The position numbers and the translations under genes are program-made. Below are positions 1 through 8,880 of a DNA stretch of 64,000 nt, piece after piece; within the stretch, counting starts at the first letter, position 1; each line of letters begins with the position of its first letter. The stretch covers positions 682,001-746,000 of the forward strand of contig CAWFTJ010000006.1 of NCBI GenBank assembly GCA_963818685.1. Reading direction: 5' to 3'. Under the pieces are notes generated by a model, which worked only from the letters and a program-made list of their open reading frames with translations, made no database searches and was not told the origin of the DNA. The DNA is from CAJCJE01 sp963818685 (GTDB lineage Bacteria; Actinomycetota; Actinomycetes; Mycobacteriales; Pseudonocardiaceae).

Positions 1-311
1 TGAACAGCCGGGCCGAGCTGGGCTTCCCGCCCGCCATGCGGATGGCCGCTGTGGACGCCAACCCGAAGGCGCTCGGCGACCTGCTGGACGCGCTGCGGCT
101 GCCCGACGGCGCGGAGATCCTCGGACCGGTGCCGATCGAGCCGCCGCCGCACGGCCCGCCGACCGAGGAACGGGAGCGGGCGTTGATCAGGGCACCCCGA
201 GAACAGGGCGGGGCGCTGGCCGGCGCGCTGTTCGCCGCGGTCAAGCTGCGCACGGCGCGTAAGGAGACCGATCCGGTGCGGGTCCAGCTCGACCCGCTGG
301 AGCTGGTCTAG
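1..311 (+). CDS. priA: Primosomal protein N' (PriA), C-terminal end, 5' truncated by window
   Basis: Only the last ~102 codons are present, read in the frame that enters at base 3. The segment with ELGFPPAMRMAAV, a variable linker and the final VRVQLDPLELV matches the C-terminal domain of PriA, the restart helicase-like protein that reloads the replisome at stalled forks. Actinobacterial PriA lacks some helicase residues, but that part lies outside the window. priA upstream of def and fmt is a common actinobacterial order. Assignment rests on a short C-terminal match and on synteny. Confidence 0.8.
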   Translation, partial: NSRAELGFPPAMRMAAVDANPKALGDLLDALRLPDGAEILGPVPIEPPPHGPPTEERERALIRAPREQGGALAGALFAAVKLRTARKETDPVRVQLDPLELV

Positions 312-466
312 GAGTAGGGCCCTCGGGGTTGCGCTACGTCTGTGGGATGACCCGTGTACGTTCTGCCGGATGCCCAGGTCGCAGGCCTGAACGCGACCTG
401 CGGACGACGCGCGCGCAGGCGTTGACCGGCGATCGTGGTGGCACACCGGAAACAACGGAGGACACC

Positions 467-622
467 ATGACCATCACGCACACCGGCGTGGCGCCGGAAC
501 ACGATCCGGAGCCGGCCGCTCCCGCTGCCGGCAACGCGTTGCGCACCGCTGGCAAGTTCGTCGGCAACTTCGCGGTCGCGCTGGTGCTGACCGTGCTGCT
601 CGGCACCGACGCGGATCTCTGA
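467..622 (+). CDS. Small hypothetical protein (51 aa) with hydrophobic C-terminus
   Basis: The ATG at 467 follows a purine-rich AACGGAGGA with good spacing, and the frame runs 51 codons to TGA at 620-622. The N-terminal half is acidic and Pro/Ala-rich. Residues ~31-45 (FVGNFAVALVLTVLL) could form one short membrane segment or amphipathic helix. It lies in the 380-bp gap between priA and def. I do not recognise a family and give no function. The Shine-Dalgarno sequence and codon bias favour a real gene. Confidence 0.5.
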   Translation: MTITHTGVAPEHDPEPAAPAAGNALRTAGKFVGNFAVALVLTVLLGTDADL

Positions 623-692
623 CCGACACGACACGCCGCTCGCCTAGACTGGACTGGATGAGTGTGCCAGCCTGTCGAAGGAGTTTCCCAGC

Positions 693-1244
693 GTGACGGT
701 GCAGCCGATCCGGCTTTTCGGCGACCCGGTGCTGCGCACCCGCGCGGCTGAGGTCGTCGATTTCGACAAGGAACTTCGCGTCCTGGTCAAGGATCTGTTC
801 GACAGCATGGCCGAGCAGGGCGGGGCGGGTCTCGCCGCTCCGCAGATCGGCGTCGGCCTGCGGGTGTTCACCTACCACATCGGCGACGACCAGCACGGAC
901 ATCTGGTGAACCCGACCTGGAACGTGATCGGCGACGGCTACCAGATCGGGCCGGAGGGGTGTCTGTCCATTCCGGGTCTCGCGTGGGACTGCAAGCGACA
1001 CGAGCACGTGGTGGCGACCGGCTGGAACATGCACGGCGAGCCGGTGACCGTCGAGGGCACCGAGAAGCTGGCCCGCTGCATCCAGCACGAGACCGATCAC
1101 CTGGACGGCGTGCTGTTCGTGCAACGACTGGACCCGGAGACGCGTAAGCGCGCGCTCAAGGAGATCCGCGAGTCCGAATGGTTCGGCGGTAGCGTTCCGG
1201 TGATCAAACAGAGTCCGCACGCCATCTTTGGTGGGGCCAGCTGA
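693..1244 (+). CDS. def: Peptide deformylase
   Basis: This enzyme removes the N-formyl group from nascent proteins using a metal ion. The 183-aa product has the three defining motifs: GAGLAAPQIG at residues 44-53, EGCLS with metal ligand Cys90, and HETDH at 132-136, giving His132 and His136 as ligands and Glu133 as catalytic base. The GTG start at 693 has GAAGGAG 10 nt upstream. The stop lies 1 nt before the fmt ATG, so the enzymes that add and remove the formyl group are translationally linked. Length is typical. Confidence 0.96.
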   Translation: MTVQPIRLFGDPVLRTRAAEVVDFDKELRVLVKDLFDSMAEQGGAGLAAPQIGVGLRVFTYHIGDDQHGHLVNPTWNVIGDGYQIGPEGCLSIPGLAWDCKRHEHVVATGWNMHGEPVTVEGTEKLARCIQHETDHLDGVLFVQRLDPETRKRALKEIRESEWFGGSVPVIKQSPHAIFGGAS

Positions 1245-1245
1245 G

Positions 1246-2190
1246 ATGAGGTTGGTCTTCGCCGGCACGCCGGACGCGGCGGTGCCGTCCCTGCGGGCAT
1301 TGGTTGATTCGCCCGATCACGAGGTGGTCGCGGTGGTGACCAGGCCGGACGCGCCGGCCGGTCGTGGCAAGGCGGTGCACCGCTCGGCGGTGGGCCTGGT
1401 CGCCGACGAGTACGGCATCGAGGTGCTGAGCCCGCGCAAGGCGGGCGATCCGGACTTCCTGGCCAGACTGACCGAACTCGCCCCGGACTGCTGTCCGGTG
1501 GTGGCCTACGGCGCGCTGCTGCCGAGTTCGGCGCTGGCCATCCCCAAACACGGTTGGGTGAACCTGCACTTCTCGTTGCTGCCCGCGTGGCGCGGTGCCG
1601 CGCCGGTACAGGCCGCGATCAGGCACGGCGACGAGATCACCGGCGCGACCACGTTTCAGATCGTCAAGGAACTCGACGCCGGTCCGACGTACGGCATGGT
1701 GACCGTGGCGATCGGCGAGACCGAGACGGCCGGCGAACTGCTCAGCAGGCTGGCGGTTGTCGGCGCCCAACTGCTGGTCGATACGGTGGACGGCATCGCG
1801 TCGGACGGGTTGCGCGCCGCGGAGCAGCCCGAGGACGGGATCAGCTACGCCCCGAAGGTGACCGTCACGGACGCACACGTGGATTTCGGCGCACCGGCGT
1901 TCGCGGTCGACCGGTTGCTGCGCTCGGTCACCCCGGATCCGGGTGGCTGGGGCGTGTTCCGGGGCGAGCGGATCAAGCTCGGCCCGGTCAGCCTGGTCGA
2001 CCCCGCTGATCTTTCCGGGCACGATCCGCTGCCGGCGGGCGAGGTGGTCGTGCAGCGCAAGCGAGTGCTGGTGGGTACCGCGACGGCGCCGGTGGCGCTC
2101 GGCACGGTGCAGGCCGCAGGCAAGAAGCGGATGCCGGCGACGGACTGGGCGAGAGGGATCCGGATCGAGCCGGGGGAGCGACTGTCGTGA
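1246..2190 (+). CDS. fmt: Methionyl-tRNA formyltransferase
   Basis: Transfers a formyl group from 10-formyl-tetrahydrofolate to Met-tRNAfMet for translation initiation. The 314-aa protein begins MRLVFAGTPDAAVPSL and has the catalytic-domain motif HFSLLPAWRGAAPVQ around residues 106-120. The C-terminal half (from ~200) fits the tRNA-binding OB-fold domain. I chose the ATG at 1246, 1 nt after the def stop, over an in-frame TTG at 1228 inside def because the family begins with this hydrophobic strand. Length is normal. Confidence 0.96.
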   Translation: MRLVFAGTPDAAVPSLRALVDSPDHEVVAVVTRPDAPAGRGKAVHRSAVGLVADEYGIEVLSPRKAGDPDFLARLTELAPDCCPVVAYGALLPSSALAIPKHGWVNLHFSLLPAWRGAAPVQAAIRHGDEITGATTFQIVKELDAGPTYGMVTVAIGETETAGELLSRLAVVGAQLLVDTVDGIASDGLRAAEQPEDGISYAPKVTVTDAHVDFGAPAFAVDRLLRSVTPDPGGWGVFRGERIKLGPVSLVDPADLSGHDPLPAGEVVVQRKRVLVGTATAPVALGTVQAAGKKRMPATDWARGIRIEPGERLS

Positions 2191-2223
2191 GCGCGGGCCG
2201 GTCAGTTCAGTGAGGAGCAGAAG

Positions 2224-3651
2224 GTGACCACACCACGGCGGCGTCCGTCCCGACCGAGGACGCCGCATCCGCCGGGCCGCAGGATCGGTCCGCGCCGGCC
2301 CCCGGTCGAGGATCCCGCGCGCCAGGCCGCACTGGACACGCTGCGCGCGGTGCGCGAGCGCGACGCCTACGCCAACCTGGTGCTGCCCGGCCTGCTGCGC
2401 CAGCGCAGGATCATCGGCCGCGACGCGGCGCTGGCCACCGAACTCGCCTACGGCGCCTGCCGAGCCATGGGCCTGCTCGACGACGTGCTCGCCGCCTGCG
2501 CGGACCGCCCGTTGTCCACTGTGGATGGTCCGGCACTCGACGCGCTGCGGCTTGGCGCCTACCAGTTGCTGCGCACCAGGATTCCCGCGCACGCCTCGGT
2601 GGCGGCCACCGTCGACCTGGTGCGCGGCACGGACGGTTCGCCGGTCGCCGGGTTCGTCAACGCGGTGCTGCGCAAGGTGTCCGAATGCGACGAACAGGCG
2701 TGGGTCGCCAAGCTCGCCCCGGACGCCACCGCCGACCCGGTCGGCCATCTCGCCTTCGCCACCGCGCATCCCAAGTGGATCGCGCAGGCGTTCGCGGTCG
2801 CGCTCGGCGACACCGGCGACGGCCTGTCCGACGCGCTGGCCGCCGACGACGAGCGGCCGGTCGTGCACCTGCTGGCCCGGCCCGGCGAGGTGAGTGCCGA
2901 GGAACTGGCCGCGATGACCGGCGGCGAGGTCGCCCCCTACTCGCCCTACGGCGTGCACCTTGAGCCGGGCGCCGGTGACCCGGCGGACCTGGATCCGGTG
3001 CGCGAGCACCTGGCCAACGTGCAGGACGAGGGCAGCCAGCTGTGCGCGCTCGCGTTGTCCCGCGCGCCGTTGGAGGGCTCGGACGAGCACTGGCTCGACC
3101 TGTGCGCGGGCCCCGGCGGCAAGGCGGCGCTGCTGGCCGCGCTGGTGAAGTTCAACGGCGGCATGCTGGACGCGGTCGAGCGTGCTCCGCACCGCGCCGA
3201 ACTGGTCCGCGAGGTCACCAAGGAACTGCCGGTCACCGTGCACGTCGACGACGGCCGCGACCCCGACCTCAAGCACGGCAGCTTCGACCGGGTGCTGGTC
3301 GACGCGCCGTGCACCGGACTCGGCGCGCTGCGGCGACGGCCGGAGGCGCGCTGGCGGCGCAAGCCGGGCGACGTGCCGGAACTGGCCAAGCTGCAACGCG
3401 AACTGCTGCTCTCCGCGCTGCGCCTGGTCCGGCCGGGCGGCCTCGTCGCGTACGTGGTGTGCTCGCCGCACGTGTCCGAGACCACCGGTCTGGTCACCGA
3501 CGTGCTCCGGCGCAGTGGCGCGGAACAGTTGGACACCAGAGAGTTCTTCCCGGGCGTGCCGAATCTCGGCAACGGCCCGTTCGTCCAGCTGTGGCCGCAC
3601 CTGCACGGCACGGACGCGATGTTCTGCGCGCTGCTGCGCCGTCCCTCGTGA
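2224..3651 (+). CDS. rsmB: 16S rRNA (cytosine-967-C5) methyltransferase RsmB-like
   Basis: S-adenosylmethionine-dependent m5C methyltransferase of 475 aa. A basic Arg/Pro-rich N-terminus of ~30 residues is followed by a NusB-like RNA-binding domain (~35-170) and a Rossmann methyltransferase domain (~210-475). Two cysteines needed by m5C enzymes are visible: motif IV DAPCTGLG (Cys363) and motif VI YVVCSPH (Cys413, the probable nucleophile). The GTG at 2224 is preceded by GAGGAG. It follows def-fmt as in many bacteria. The GTGA overlap at its end couples it to the next gene. Confidence 0.93.
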   Translation: MTTPRRRPSRPRTPHPPGRRIGPRRPPVEDPARQAALDTLRAVRERDAYANLVLPGLLRQRRIIGRDAALATELAYGACRAMGLLDDVLAACADRPLSTVDGPALDALRLGAYQLLRTRIPAHASVAATVDLVRGTDGSPVAGFVNAVLRKVSECDEQAWVAKLAPDATADPVGHLAFATAHPKWIAQAFAVALGDTGDGLSDALAADDERPVVHLLARPGEVSAEELAAMTGGEVAPYSPYGVHLEPGAGDPADLDPVREHLANVQDEGSQLCALALSRAPLEGSDEHWLDLCAGPGGKAALLAALVKFNGGMLDAVERAPHRAELVREVTKELPVTVHVDDGRDPDLKHGSFDRVLVDAPCTGLGALRRRPEARWRRKPGDVPELAKLQRELLLSALRLVRPGGLVAYVVCSPHVSETTGLVTDVLRRSGAEQLDTREFFPGVPNLGNGPFVQLWPHLHGTDAMFCALLRRPS

Positions 3652-4181
3652 AACCGCGAAAACAGACGCTGATCGGACTCGTCTCCTCCGGGGCGGGCGG
3701 GGTCGACGCACGGCTGCGCCGTGAACTCGTCGAGCCCGCGCTGCGCAGGGGTTGGCAGCTCGCGGTCGTGTTCACCCCGGTCGCCGCGACCTGGTTCGCG
3801 GCGACCGGTGAACTGGATCGGATCGCCGCACTGACCGATCTGCCGGTGCGGTCGCGGCCGCGACTGCCAGGTGAACCCAAGCCGTACCGGATTCCGGACG
3901 GCTTTCTTTTTGCCCCGGCCACCGCAAACTCGATCGCCAAGCTCGCCCTTGGCATCGCGGACAACCAGGCGCTGAGCAACCTCGGCGAGGCGCTCGGCCT
4001 GCGCCTGCCGCTGGTGGTGCGGCCGCAGGCGGGCAAGGCGCAACGCGATCATCCCGCGTTCGCAGGGCACCTGGCCACGCTCGCGGCCGCCGGCGCGCTG
4101 ATCGCGGACGCGCCAGCGGAGCACGACTGGGAACCGTTGCTGGACGTGCTGGACGAACTGCTGCTGAAGGGAACGGGATGA
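3648..4181 (+). CDS. Flavoprotein of the phosphopantothenoylcysteine decarboxylase fold
   Basis: A 177-aa protein whose GTG start overlaps the rsmB stop (GTGA) and whose end overlaps the asparaginase start (ATGA). It opens with a Rossmann-like strand (TLIGLVSSGAGGVDAR). Residues ~83-100 carry FAPATANSIAKLALGIAD, the PAT-N-K-GIAD signature of the HFCD/CoaC flavoprotein family, which binds FMN and decarboxylates C-terminal cysteines or related substrates. It is a stand-alone domain without CoaB, so it is unlikely to be the main CoaBC enzyme. Substrate unknown. Confidence 0.75.
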   Translation: MKPRKQTLIGLVSSGAGGVDARLRRELVEPALRRGWQLAVVFTPVAATWFAATGELDRIAALTDLPVRSRPRLPGEPKPYRIPDGFLFAPATANSIAKLALGIADNQALSNLGEALGLRLPLVVRPQAGKAQRDHPAFAGHLATLAAAGALIADAPAEHDWEPLLDVLDELLLKGTG

Positions 4182-5167
4182 GCAGGAAGCGCAAGATCAG
4201 TGTGATCTCGCTCGGAGGCACGATCGCCATGACCTCGCGCTCCGGCGGCGGCGTCGTGCCGAAGCTGAGCGCGGAGGACCTGATCGCGTCCGTGCCGGGC
4301 CTGCACGACACCGGCGTGCGACTGACCGCGCAGAGCTTCCGCTCGGTCGCCGGCTCCGCGGTGGGCTTCGCGGATCTGGCCGAACTCGCCGAGCTGATCA
4401 CCCAGCAGATCGAGGAGGGCGCGGACGGCATCGTGGTCACCCAGGGCACCGACTCCATCGAGGAGACCGCGTTCTTCCTGGACATGACCGTCGGCGCGGA
4501 CACGCCGATCGTGGTGACCGGCGCGATGCGCGCCGCTTCGCAGGCCGGCCCGGACGGCCCGGCGAACCTGCTGGCGGCGGTGCAGGTAGCGGCCAGCGAC
4601 GAGGCGGCGGGGCAGGGCGTGCTGGTGGTGTTCTGCGACGAGATCCATGCCGCGCGCCTGGTCCGCAAGACGCACACCACGTCGCCTGCCACGTTCGTCT
4701 CCGGCGGGTTCGGCCCGCTCGGTCAGGTCGTCGAGGGCAAACCGCGGCTGCTGCGGATCACCGAGCACGTGCCGAACATCCCGATCGGCGCGACATTGGC
4801 CGAGCGCAAGGTCGCGGTGATCCCGATGGGTCTCGGTGACGACGGTGAACTGCTGCGTCGCGCGGCGGGCGGGTTCGCCGCCCTGGTGATCGCGGCGATG
4901 GGCGTGGGGCATGTGCCGGACGCGGTGCTGCCGACCTTGTTCGAGCAGGTCAAGTCGGTGCCGGTGGTGTTGGCCTCGCGCACCGGGTCCGGGCCGGTGC
5001 TGCGCTGGACCTACGGTTTTCCCGGCTCAGAGCGGGACCTGCGCGATCACGGCCTGATCGGCGCCGGGTTCCTCGACCCGTACAAGGCACGGATCCTGTT
5101 GCAGCTGCTCGTCGCGGCGGGCGCGAGCCACCACGAGATCGTCGGCACGTTCGCCCATTTCGAGTAG
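4178..5167 (+). CDS. ansA: L-asparaginase (AnsA-type)
   Basis: Hydrolyses asparagine to aspartate and ammonia. The 329-aa product has both catalytic threonine motifs: SLGGTIAM with Thr15, and VVTQGTDSIEET with Thr91/Asp92. The following HTTSPATF stretch lies near the conserved lysine of the family. No signal peptide is visible, so it is probably cytoplasmic. It is the last gene of the priA-to-ansA run, since a short hairpin with a T-run follows. Confidence 0.92.
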   Translation: MSRKRKISVISLGGTIAMTSRSGGGVVPKLSAEDLIASVPGLHDTGVRLTAQSFRSVAGSAVGFADLAELAELITQQIEEGADGIVVTQGTDSIEETAFFLDMTVGADTPIVVTGAMRAASQAGPDGPANLLAAVQVAASDEAAGQGVLVVFCDEIHAARLVRKTHTTSPATFVSGGFGPLGQVVEGKPRLLRITEHVPNIPIGATLAERKVAVIPMGLGDDGELLRRAAGGFAALVIAAMGVGHVPDAVLPTLFEQVKSVPVVLASRTGSGPVLRWTYGFPGSERDLRDHGLIGAGFLDPYKARILLQLLVAAGASHHEIVGTFAHFE

Positions 5168-5174
5168 TGCCCCT

Positions 5175-5195
5175 ACGGCCGGCTGGCCGTCTTTT
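5175..5195 (+). terminator. Rho-independent terminator after ansA
   Basis: ACGGCC-GGCT-GGCCGT forms a 6-bp GC-rich stem with a 4-nt loop, followed at once by CTTTT. It begins 7 bases after the asparaginase stop. Confidence 0.6.
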
Positions 5196-5376
5196 CCCGT
5201 AATTTCGGGCAAAAATCCCCCAGCGCTACGCGATCCGGATAAGAAGGTCGCGTGGCTACCTTGCGTTCTCGACTGGTCGCAGACCGCCACTCGGCCGGGC
5301 GCGGACGGCACGTCGCCGCGGACCCGGCCGGCGATCGTTCCGGCTTCGACGTGCTCCTCCCTGAGGAGGCTGCAAA

Positions 5377-7617
5377 GTGAAATTACGGAACACTGGCCGG
5401 CCGGGCGCGCGTCGGGTGCGGCGCGCCGCGCTGGCGCTCACGATCGGCGCCGTGACCGGACTGTCCGGCATGGGCATCGCCACCGCGCACGCGAGCCCGA
5501 ACCTGTCCGCGACCCCGTTGGCACCGACCAGCGCGGGCCGCGTGATCACGCTGATCACCGGCGACCAGGTGCTGCTGCGCCAGGACGGCACGTACCGCGT
5601 GCTCGCCGCGCCCGGCAACACCGGTTCGCTGGACACGTATCGGACCGGCACCGGCGACCGGTACTTCGTGCCGGCCGCCGCCGCACCCTATCTCGCCCGC
5701 GAACTCGACCCGTCGCTGTTCGACGCGAACGCCCTCGCCACGGCCAACGCCACCAACCAGGTACCGCTGGTGTTGACCTTCGCCGCCGGCAGCACACCCA
5801 CCGCGCCCTCGGGCGTCACGCTCACCTCGGTCAGCGGCAGCACCGCGACCGGCTACCTGACCCGGTCCTCCGGCCCCGCGTTCGCGGCCGCGCTGCGTGC
5901 CGCCCTCGGCGCGGACCACGCCAACGGCAAGCCGGCCGGCAGCACGCCGCTGGCACCCGGCCTGACCCACATCGGCCTTGCCGGCGCGGCAACCCCACCT
6001 GTGGTCACGCCGCAGTACCCGTTGCACATCCTGCAGATCAACACCGACGACCTGACCGGCAAGCCGACCGACCTCGCGAACGTGTTCCTCGTCGACGGCA
6101 ACAACGTGAGCGCGTTCGGCTCGTTCGTGGCGATCGGCGCCGGCATCGGCAAGGTCGCGGTGCCGGCGGGCACCTACACCGCGGTCGCCGGCTTCGACGA
6201 CATCGACAGCAAGGGCAACTGGACCTCGTCGCACACGGTCGTGCGGGAGGTGACCGTGCCGAGCAACGGCAACGCGAGCCTCACGATCAACGAGAACGCG
6301 GCAACCGCGCGGGTGGGCGTCACCGTGCCGAAACCGGCGGACGCGCAGTTCCTGGTTGTCAACTACCTGCGCGTCGACTCGGCCGGCAACGGGTCCAGCT
6401 TCGCGCAGATCAACGTCGGCGCGCCCCCGCCCACCTATGTCAGCCCGACCGCCGCGCCGGCCTCCGGCACGCTGGACTACCTGGTCAACTGGATCGGCAC
6501 CGCGCACGATCCCAGCCAGCACTACCGGTACGACGTGGCGTTCGGCTCGAACAAGGGCATTCCCGCCAACGAGCAGGACACCGTGACCGCCAACCAGCTC
6601 GCGATCGTGCACGACCACTTCTCGGCCGACCCGGCGACCAAGAAGGCGCCCGGATCGCTGCTGGTCGGTGCCACGGATCCGCTGCTCGCGCGCTACGGCG
6701 GCTGGAGTGCGGGCGGCCCGTCGCCGATGCCGGGCGACATCACCGACTACCTCGCCTCGTCCGTCGGCGGCCTCTGGCAGGTCAACGTGGTCGACGCCAA
6801 CGAACTGGCGTTCGCTGGCGACGTCACCCACTACGCGACCGGCCACCAGTACGACGTCGACTGGTCGCACGGGCCGATCGCGCCCAACCTCGGCCAGCAC
6901 ACCGGCTACCTGTACTGCCTTGCCTGCACGGCGGGCAGCACCCTGCAACTGGGCGTCAACCCGATCGGCGACAGCGACCCGACGCACGCGGGCGAGCTGT
7001 ACACCCAGCCGACCAGTTCACACTTCACGCTCTACCGCAACGGCACCAAGGTGTTCGACAAGGACGGCTACGACGGCGCGCAGCTGGAGAACATGCCGAC
7101 GACGCCGGCCACCTACCGGGCGGTGTTCGACCTGAACCTGACCGGGCTCCCCGGAATCAGCCAGTCCACGGTCACGCACACCGACCTGACCGTGCCGTAC
7201 GACCCGAAGGCGACCAGGGGCAGCACCCTGCCCAGCGAGTCGTCCTGTGCCGGCCAGTCCGCGCGCACGCCGTGCGTCGTGCTGCCCGTGCTCGACCTGA
7301 ACTACCACCTGGCCACCGACGAGAACAACGGCAGCACCAGCCCGGTGCAGGTGCTGAGGCTGCGGGTCGGGCACGTCAGCTACGACGGTGCCGGTTCACG
7401 CGCGCCGATCACGTCGGCCCGCGTCTCGGTGTCCTTCGACAACGGCGCCACCTGGAAGCCGGTGCCGACCATCGGTTTCGCAGGCGACTACGTGGCGTTG
7501 TTGGCGAACCCGAAGTCGGGCAGCCCGTCGATCAAGGTGACCGCGACCGACGCCGACGGTGGCTCGATCACCCAGACCGTGACCAACGCCTACACCATCG
7601 AAGGGGCAACGTCATGA
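5377..7617 (+). CDS. Secreted subtilase-like protein lacking the S8 catalytic domain
   Basis: A 746-aa exported protein starting at GTG with GAGGAGG 7 nt upstream. The signal peptide is a basic n-region, a hydrophobic core at ~16-32 and cleavage near AHA-S at ~38. Residues ~54-80 (GRVITLITGDQVLL then a DGTYRV block) and the following YFVPAAAAPYL segment resemble the N-terminal region of large actinobacterial S8 peptidases. The C-terminus (VSVSFDNGATW, IKVTATDADGGSITQTV) resembles their C-terminal beta domains. I see no Asp/His/Ser subtilisin motifs between them. The stop overlaps the S53 peptidase start (ATGA), suggesting a paired secreted role as chaperone, inhibitor or substrate-binding partner. 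Function is inferred. Confidence 0.72.
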   Translation: MKLRNTGRPGARRVRRAALALTIGAVTGLSGMGIATAHASPNLSATPLAPTSAGRVITLITGDQVLLRQDGTYRVLAAPGNTGSLDTYRTGTGDRYFVPAAAAPYLARELDPSLFDANALATANATNQVPLVLTFAAGSTPTAPSGVTLTSVSGSTATGYLTRSSGPAFAAALRAALGADHANGKPAGSTPLAPGLTHIGLAGAATPPVVTPQYPLHILQINTDDLTGKPTDLANVFLVDGNNVSAFGSFVAIGAGIGKVAVPAGTYTAVAGFDDIDSKGNWTSSHTVVREVTVPSNGNASLTINENAATARVGVTVPKPADAQFLVVNYLRVDSAGNGSSFAQINVGAPPPTYVSPTAAPASGTLDYLVNWIGTAHDPSQHYRYDVAFGSNKGIPANEQDTVTANQLAIVHDHFSADPATKKAPGSLLVGATDPLLARYGGWSAGGPSPMPGDITDYLASSVGGLWQVNVVDANELAFAGDVTHYATGHQYDVDWSHGPIAPNLGQHTGYLYCLACTAGSTLQLGVNPIGDSDPTHAGELYTQPTSSHFTLYRNGTKVFDKDGYDGAQLENMPTTPATYRAVFDLNLTGLPGISQSTVTHTDLTVPYDPKATRGSTLPSESSCAGQSARTPCVVLPVLDLNYHLATDENNGSTSPVQVLRLRVGHVSYDGAGSRAPITSARVSVSFDNGATWKPVPTIGFAGDYVALLANPKSGSPSIKVTATDADGGSITQTVTNAYTIEGATS

Positions 7618-8792
7618 AGCGCGCAATCCTGACCGGGGTGCTGGTCCTGGCGGCCACGACCCTGTCCGTGTTACCGGCGTTACCGGCGACCTCGGCACCG
7701 GCCCAACCGAGCAACGTCCGCGACGTGTGCGGCGCGGCCGCGCCGGGATTCGCGCGCTGCTTCGCCGAGGTCCGTACCGACACCGGCAACCACGCGCTCG
7801 CCGCGCACGCGTTGCCGGCCGGCTACGGTCCAGCCGATCTCCGCTCCGCGTACAAGCTGCCGGCCACCGGTGGCGCCAACCAGACCGTGGCCATCGTGGA
7901 CGCGGGCGACGACGCGAAAGCAGAGGCCGACCTCGGCGTCTACCGCGCCACCTACGGCCTGCCCGCCTGCACAACGGCCAACGGCTGCTTCCGCAAGGTC
8001 AACGAGCACGGTAAGGCCGGCCCGCTGCCCGGTGACCTTGGCTGGGGCATCGAGATCTCGCTCGACCTCGACATGGTGTCCGCAGCCTGCCCGCAGTGCC
8101 ACATTCTGTTGGTCGAAGGCGATGCCGCGAGCTTCGACGGTCTCGGCACGTCCGAGAACACCGCGGTCGCGTTGGGCGCCAACGAGGTGTCCAACAGCTA
8201 CGGCGGCACCGAGTTCGGCGGGAGCAACGCCTACGCCGCCGACTACGCGCATCCGGGCGTTGCGATCCTGGCCTCGTCCGGTGACTACGGTTACGACGTG
8301 CCGAACGTGCCGGCCGCATACTCCAGCGTTGTCGCGGTCGGTGGCACCTCGCTGGCCAAGGCGAACAACGCGCGCGGCTGGACCGAGACCGCCTGGCGCG
8401 GCGCGTCCAGCGGTTGCTCGGCCTGGGTGGGCAAGCCGTCCTGGCAGTCCGATCCGAACTGCCCCGGCCGGATGGTCGCGGACGTCGCGGCCGACGCCGA
8501 CCCCAACACCGGGCCTGCCGTGTACGACTCGTTCGACAAGCAGAACTGGGTGGTGGTCGGCGGCACGAGCGCGGCATCGCCGTTCCTCGCCGGCGTGATC
8601 GGCCTGGCCGGCAACCCCGGCCAGTACCCGAACGCGTCCTACTTCTACCACCACGCCGCGCAGCTCAACGACGTGGCCAGCGGCAACAACAGCGGCGCAG
8701 CGGACTGCGGTGGCGACTACCAGTGCAATGCCGTGCGGGGCTACGACGGCCCGACCGGCAACGGCACCCCGAACGGGATCGCCGGGTTCTGA
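7614..8792 (+). CDS. Secreted S53 (sedolisin-like) serine peptidase, short form
   Basis: A 392-aa protein with an N-terminal signal peptide (basic MKR then a hydrophobic run, cleavage near ~26-30). The catalytic core is recognisable: the WGIEISLDLD segment supplies the Glu/Asp pair, SSGDYGYD the oxyanion-hole Asp, and GGTSAASP the nucleophile Ser319. Several cysteine pairs suggest disulfides. Unlike typical sedolisins it has almost no activation prodomain, since the core starts about 50 residues after cleavage. That role may fall to the preceding, translationally coupled gene. A perfect palindrome that may terminate the pair follows the stop. Confidence 0.88.
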   Translation: MKRAILTGVLVLAATTLSVLPALPATSAPAQPSNVRDVCGAAAPGFARCFAEVRTDTGNHALAAHALPAGYGPADLRSAYKLPATGGANQTVAIVDAGDDAKAEADLGVYRATYGLPACTTANGCFRKVNEHGKAGPLPGDLGWGIEISLDLDMVSAACPQCHILLVEGDAASFDGLGTSENTAVALGANEVSNSYGGTEFGGSNAYAADYAHPGVAILASSGDYGYDVPNVPAAYSSVVAVGGTSLAKANNARGWTETAWRGASSGCSAWVGKPSWQSDPNCPGRMVADVAADADPNTGPAVYDSFDKQNWVVVGGTSAASPFLAGVIGLAGNPGQYPNASYFYHHAAQLNDVASGNNSGAADCGGDYQCNAVRGYDGPTGNGTPNGIAGF

Positions 8793-8798
8793 GCACAG

Positions 8799-8836
8799 CC
8801 AACGTGGGGGGCCGGTCGACCGGCCCCCCACGTTGG
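8799..8836. terminator. 38-bp perfect palindrome, probable terminator
   Basis: A perfect 38-bp inverted repeat centred on GTCGAC begins 6 nt after the S53 stop. Each 19-nt arm reads CCAACGTGGGGGGCCGGTC or its complement. It lacks a T-run but would form a very stable stem, and it separates this operon from the receptor gene. A dyad-binding site is the alternative. Confidence 0.6.
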
Positions 8837-8880
8837 TAACAAACCCCTCTCACCGGTTTGCCGGGTGCCTGAAGATCGGT

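Noticed and set aside
1204..3711. Minus-strand open frame of 835 codons opposite fmt and rsmB
   Set aside because: It is a high-GC antisense shadow: low-complexity Arg/Gly/His composition, no domains, and it covers three well-supported genes.
5383..6987. Long minus-strand frame opposite the secreted shell protein
   Set aside because: Composition is the valine/arginine-rich pattern of antisense frames; the plus strand has a signal peptide and a good ribosome-binding site.
8799..8836. 38-bp palindrome as a mobile-element end
   Set aside because: No transposase, target-site duplication or second copy is seen; its place just after a stop fits a terminator.
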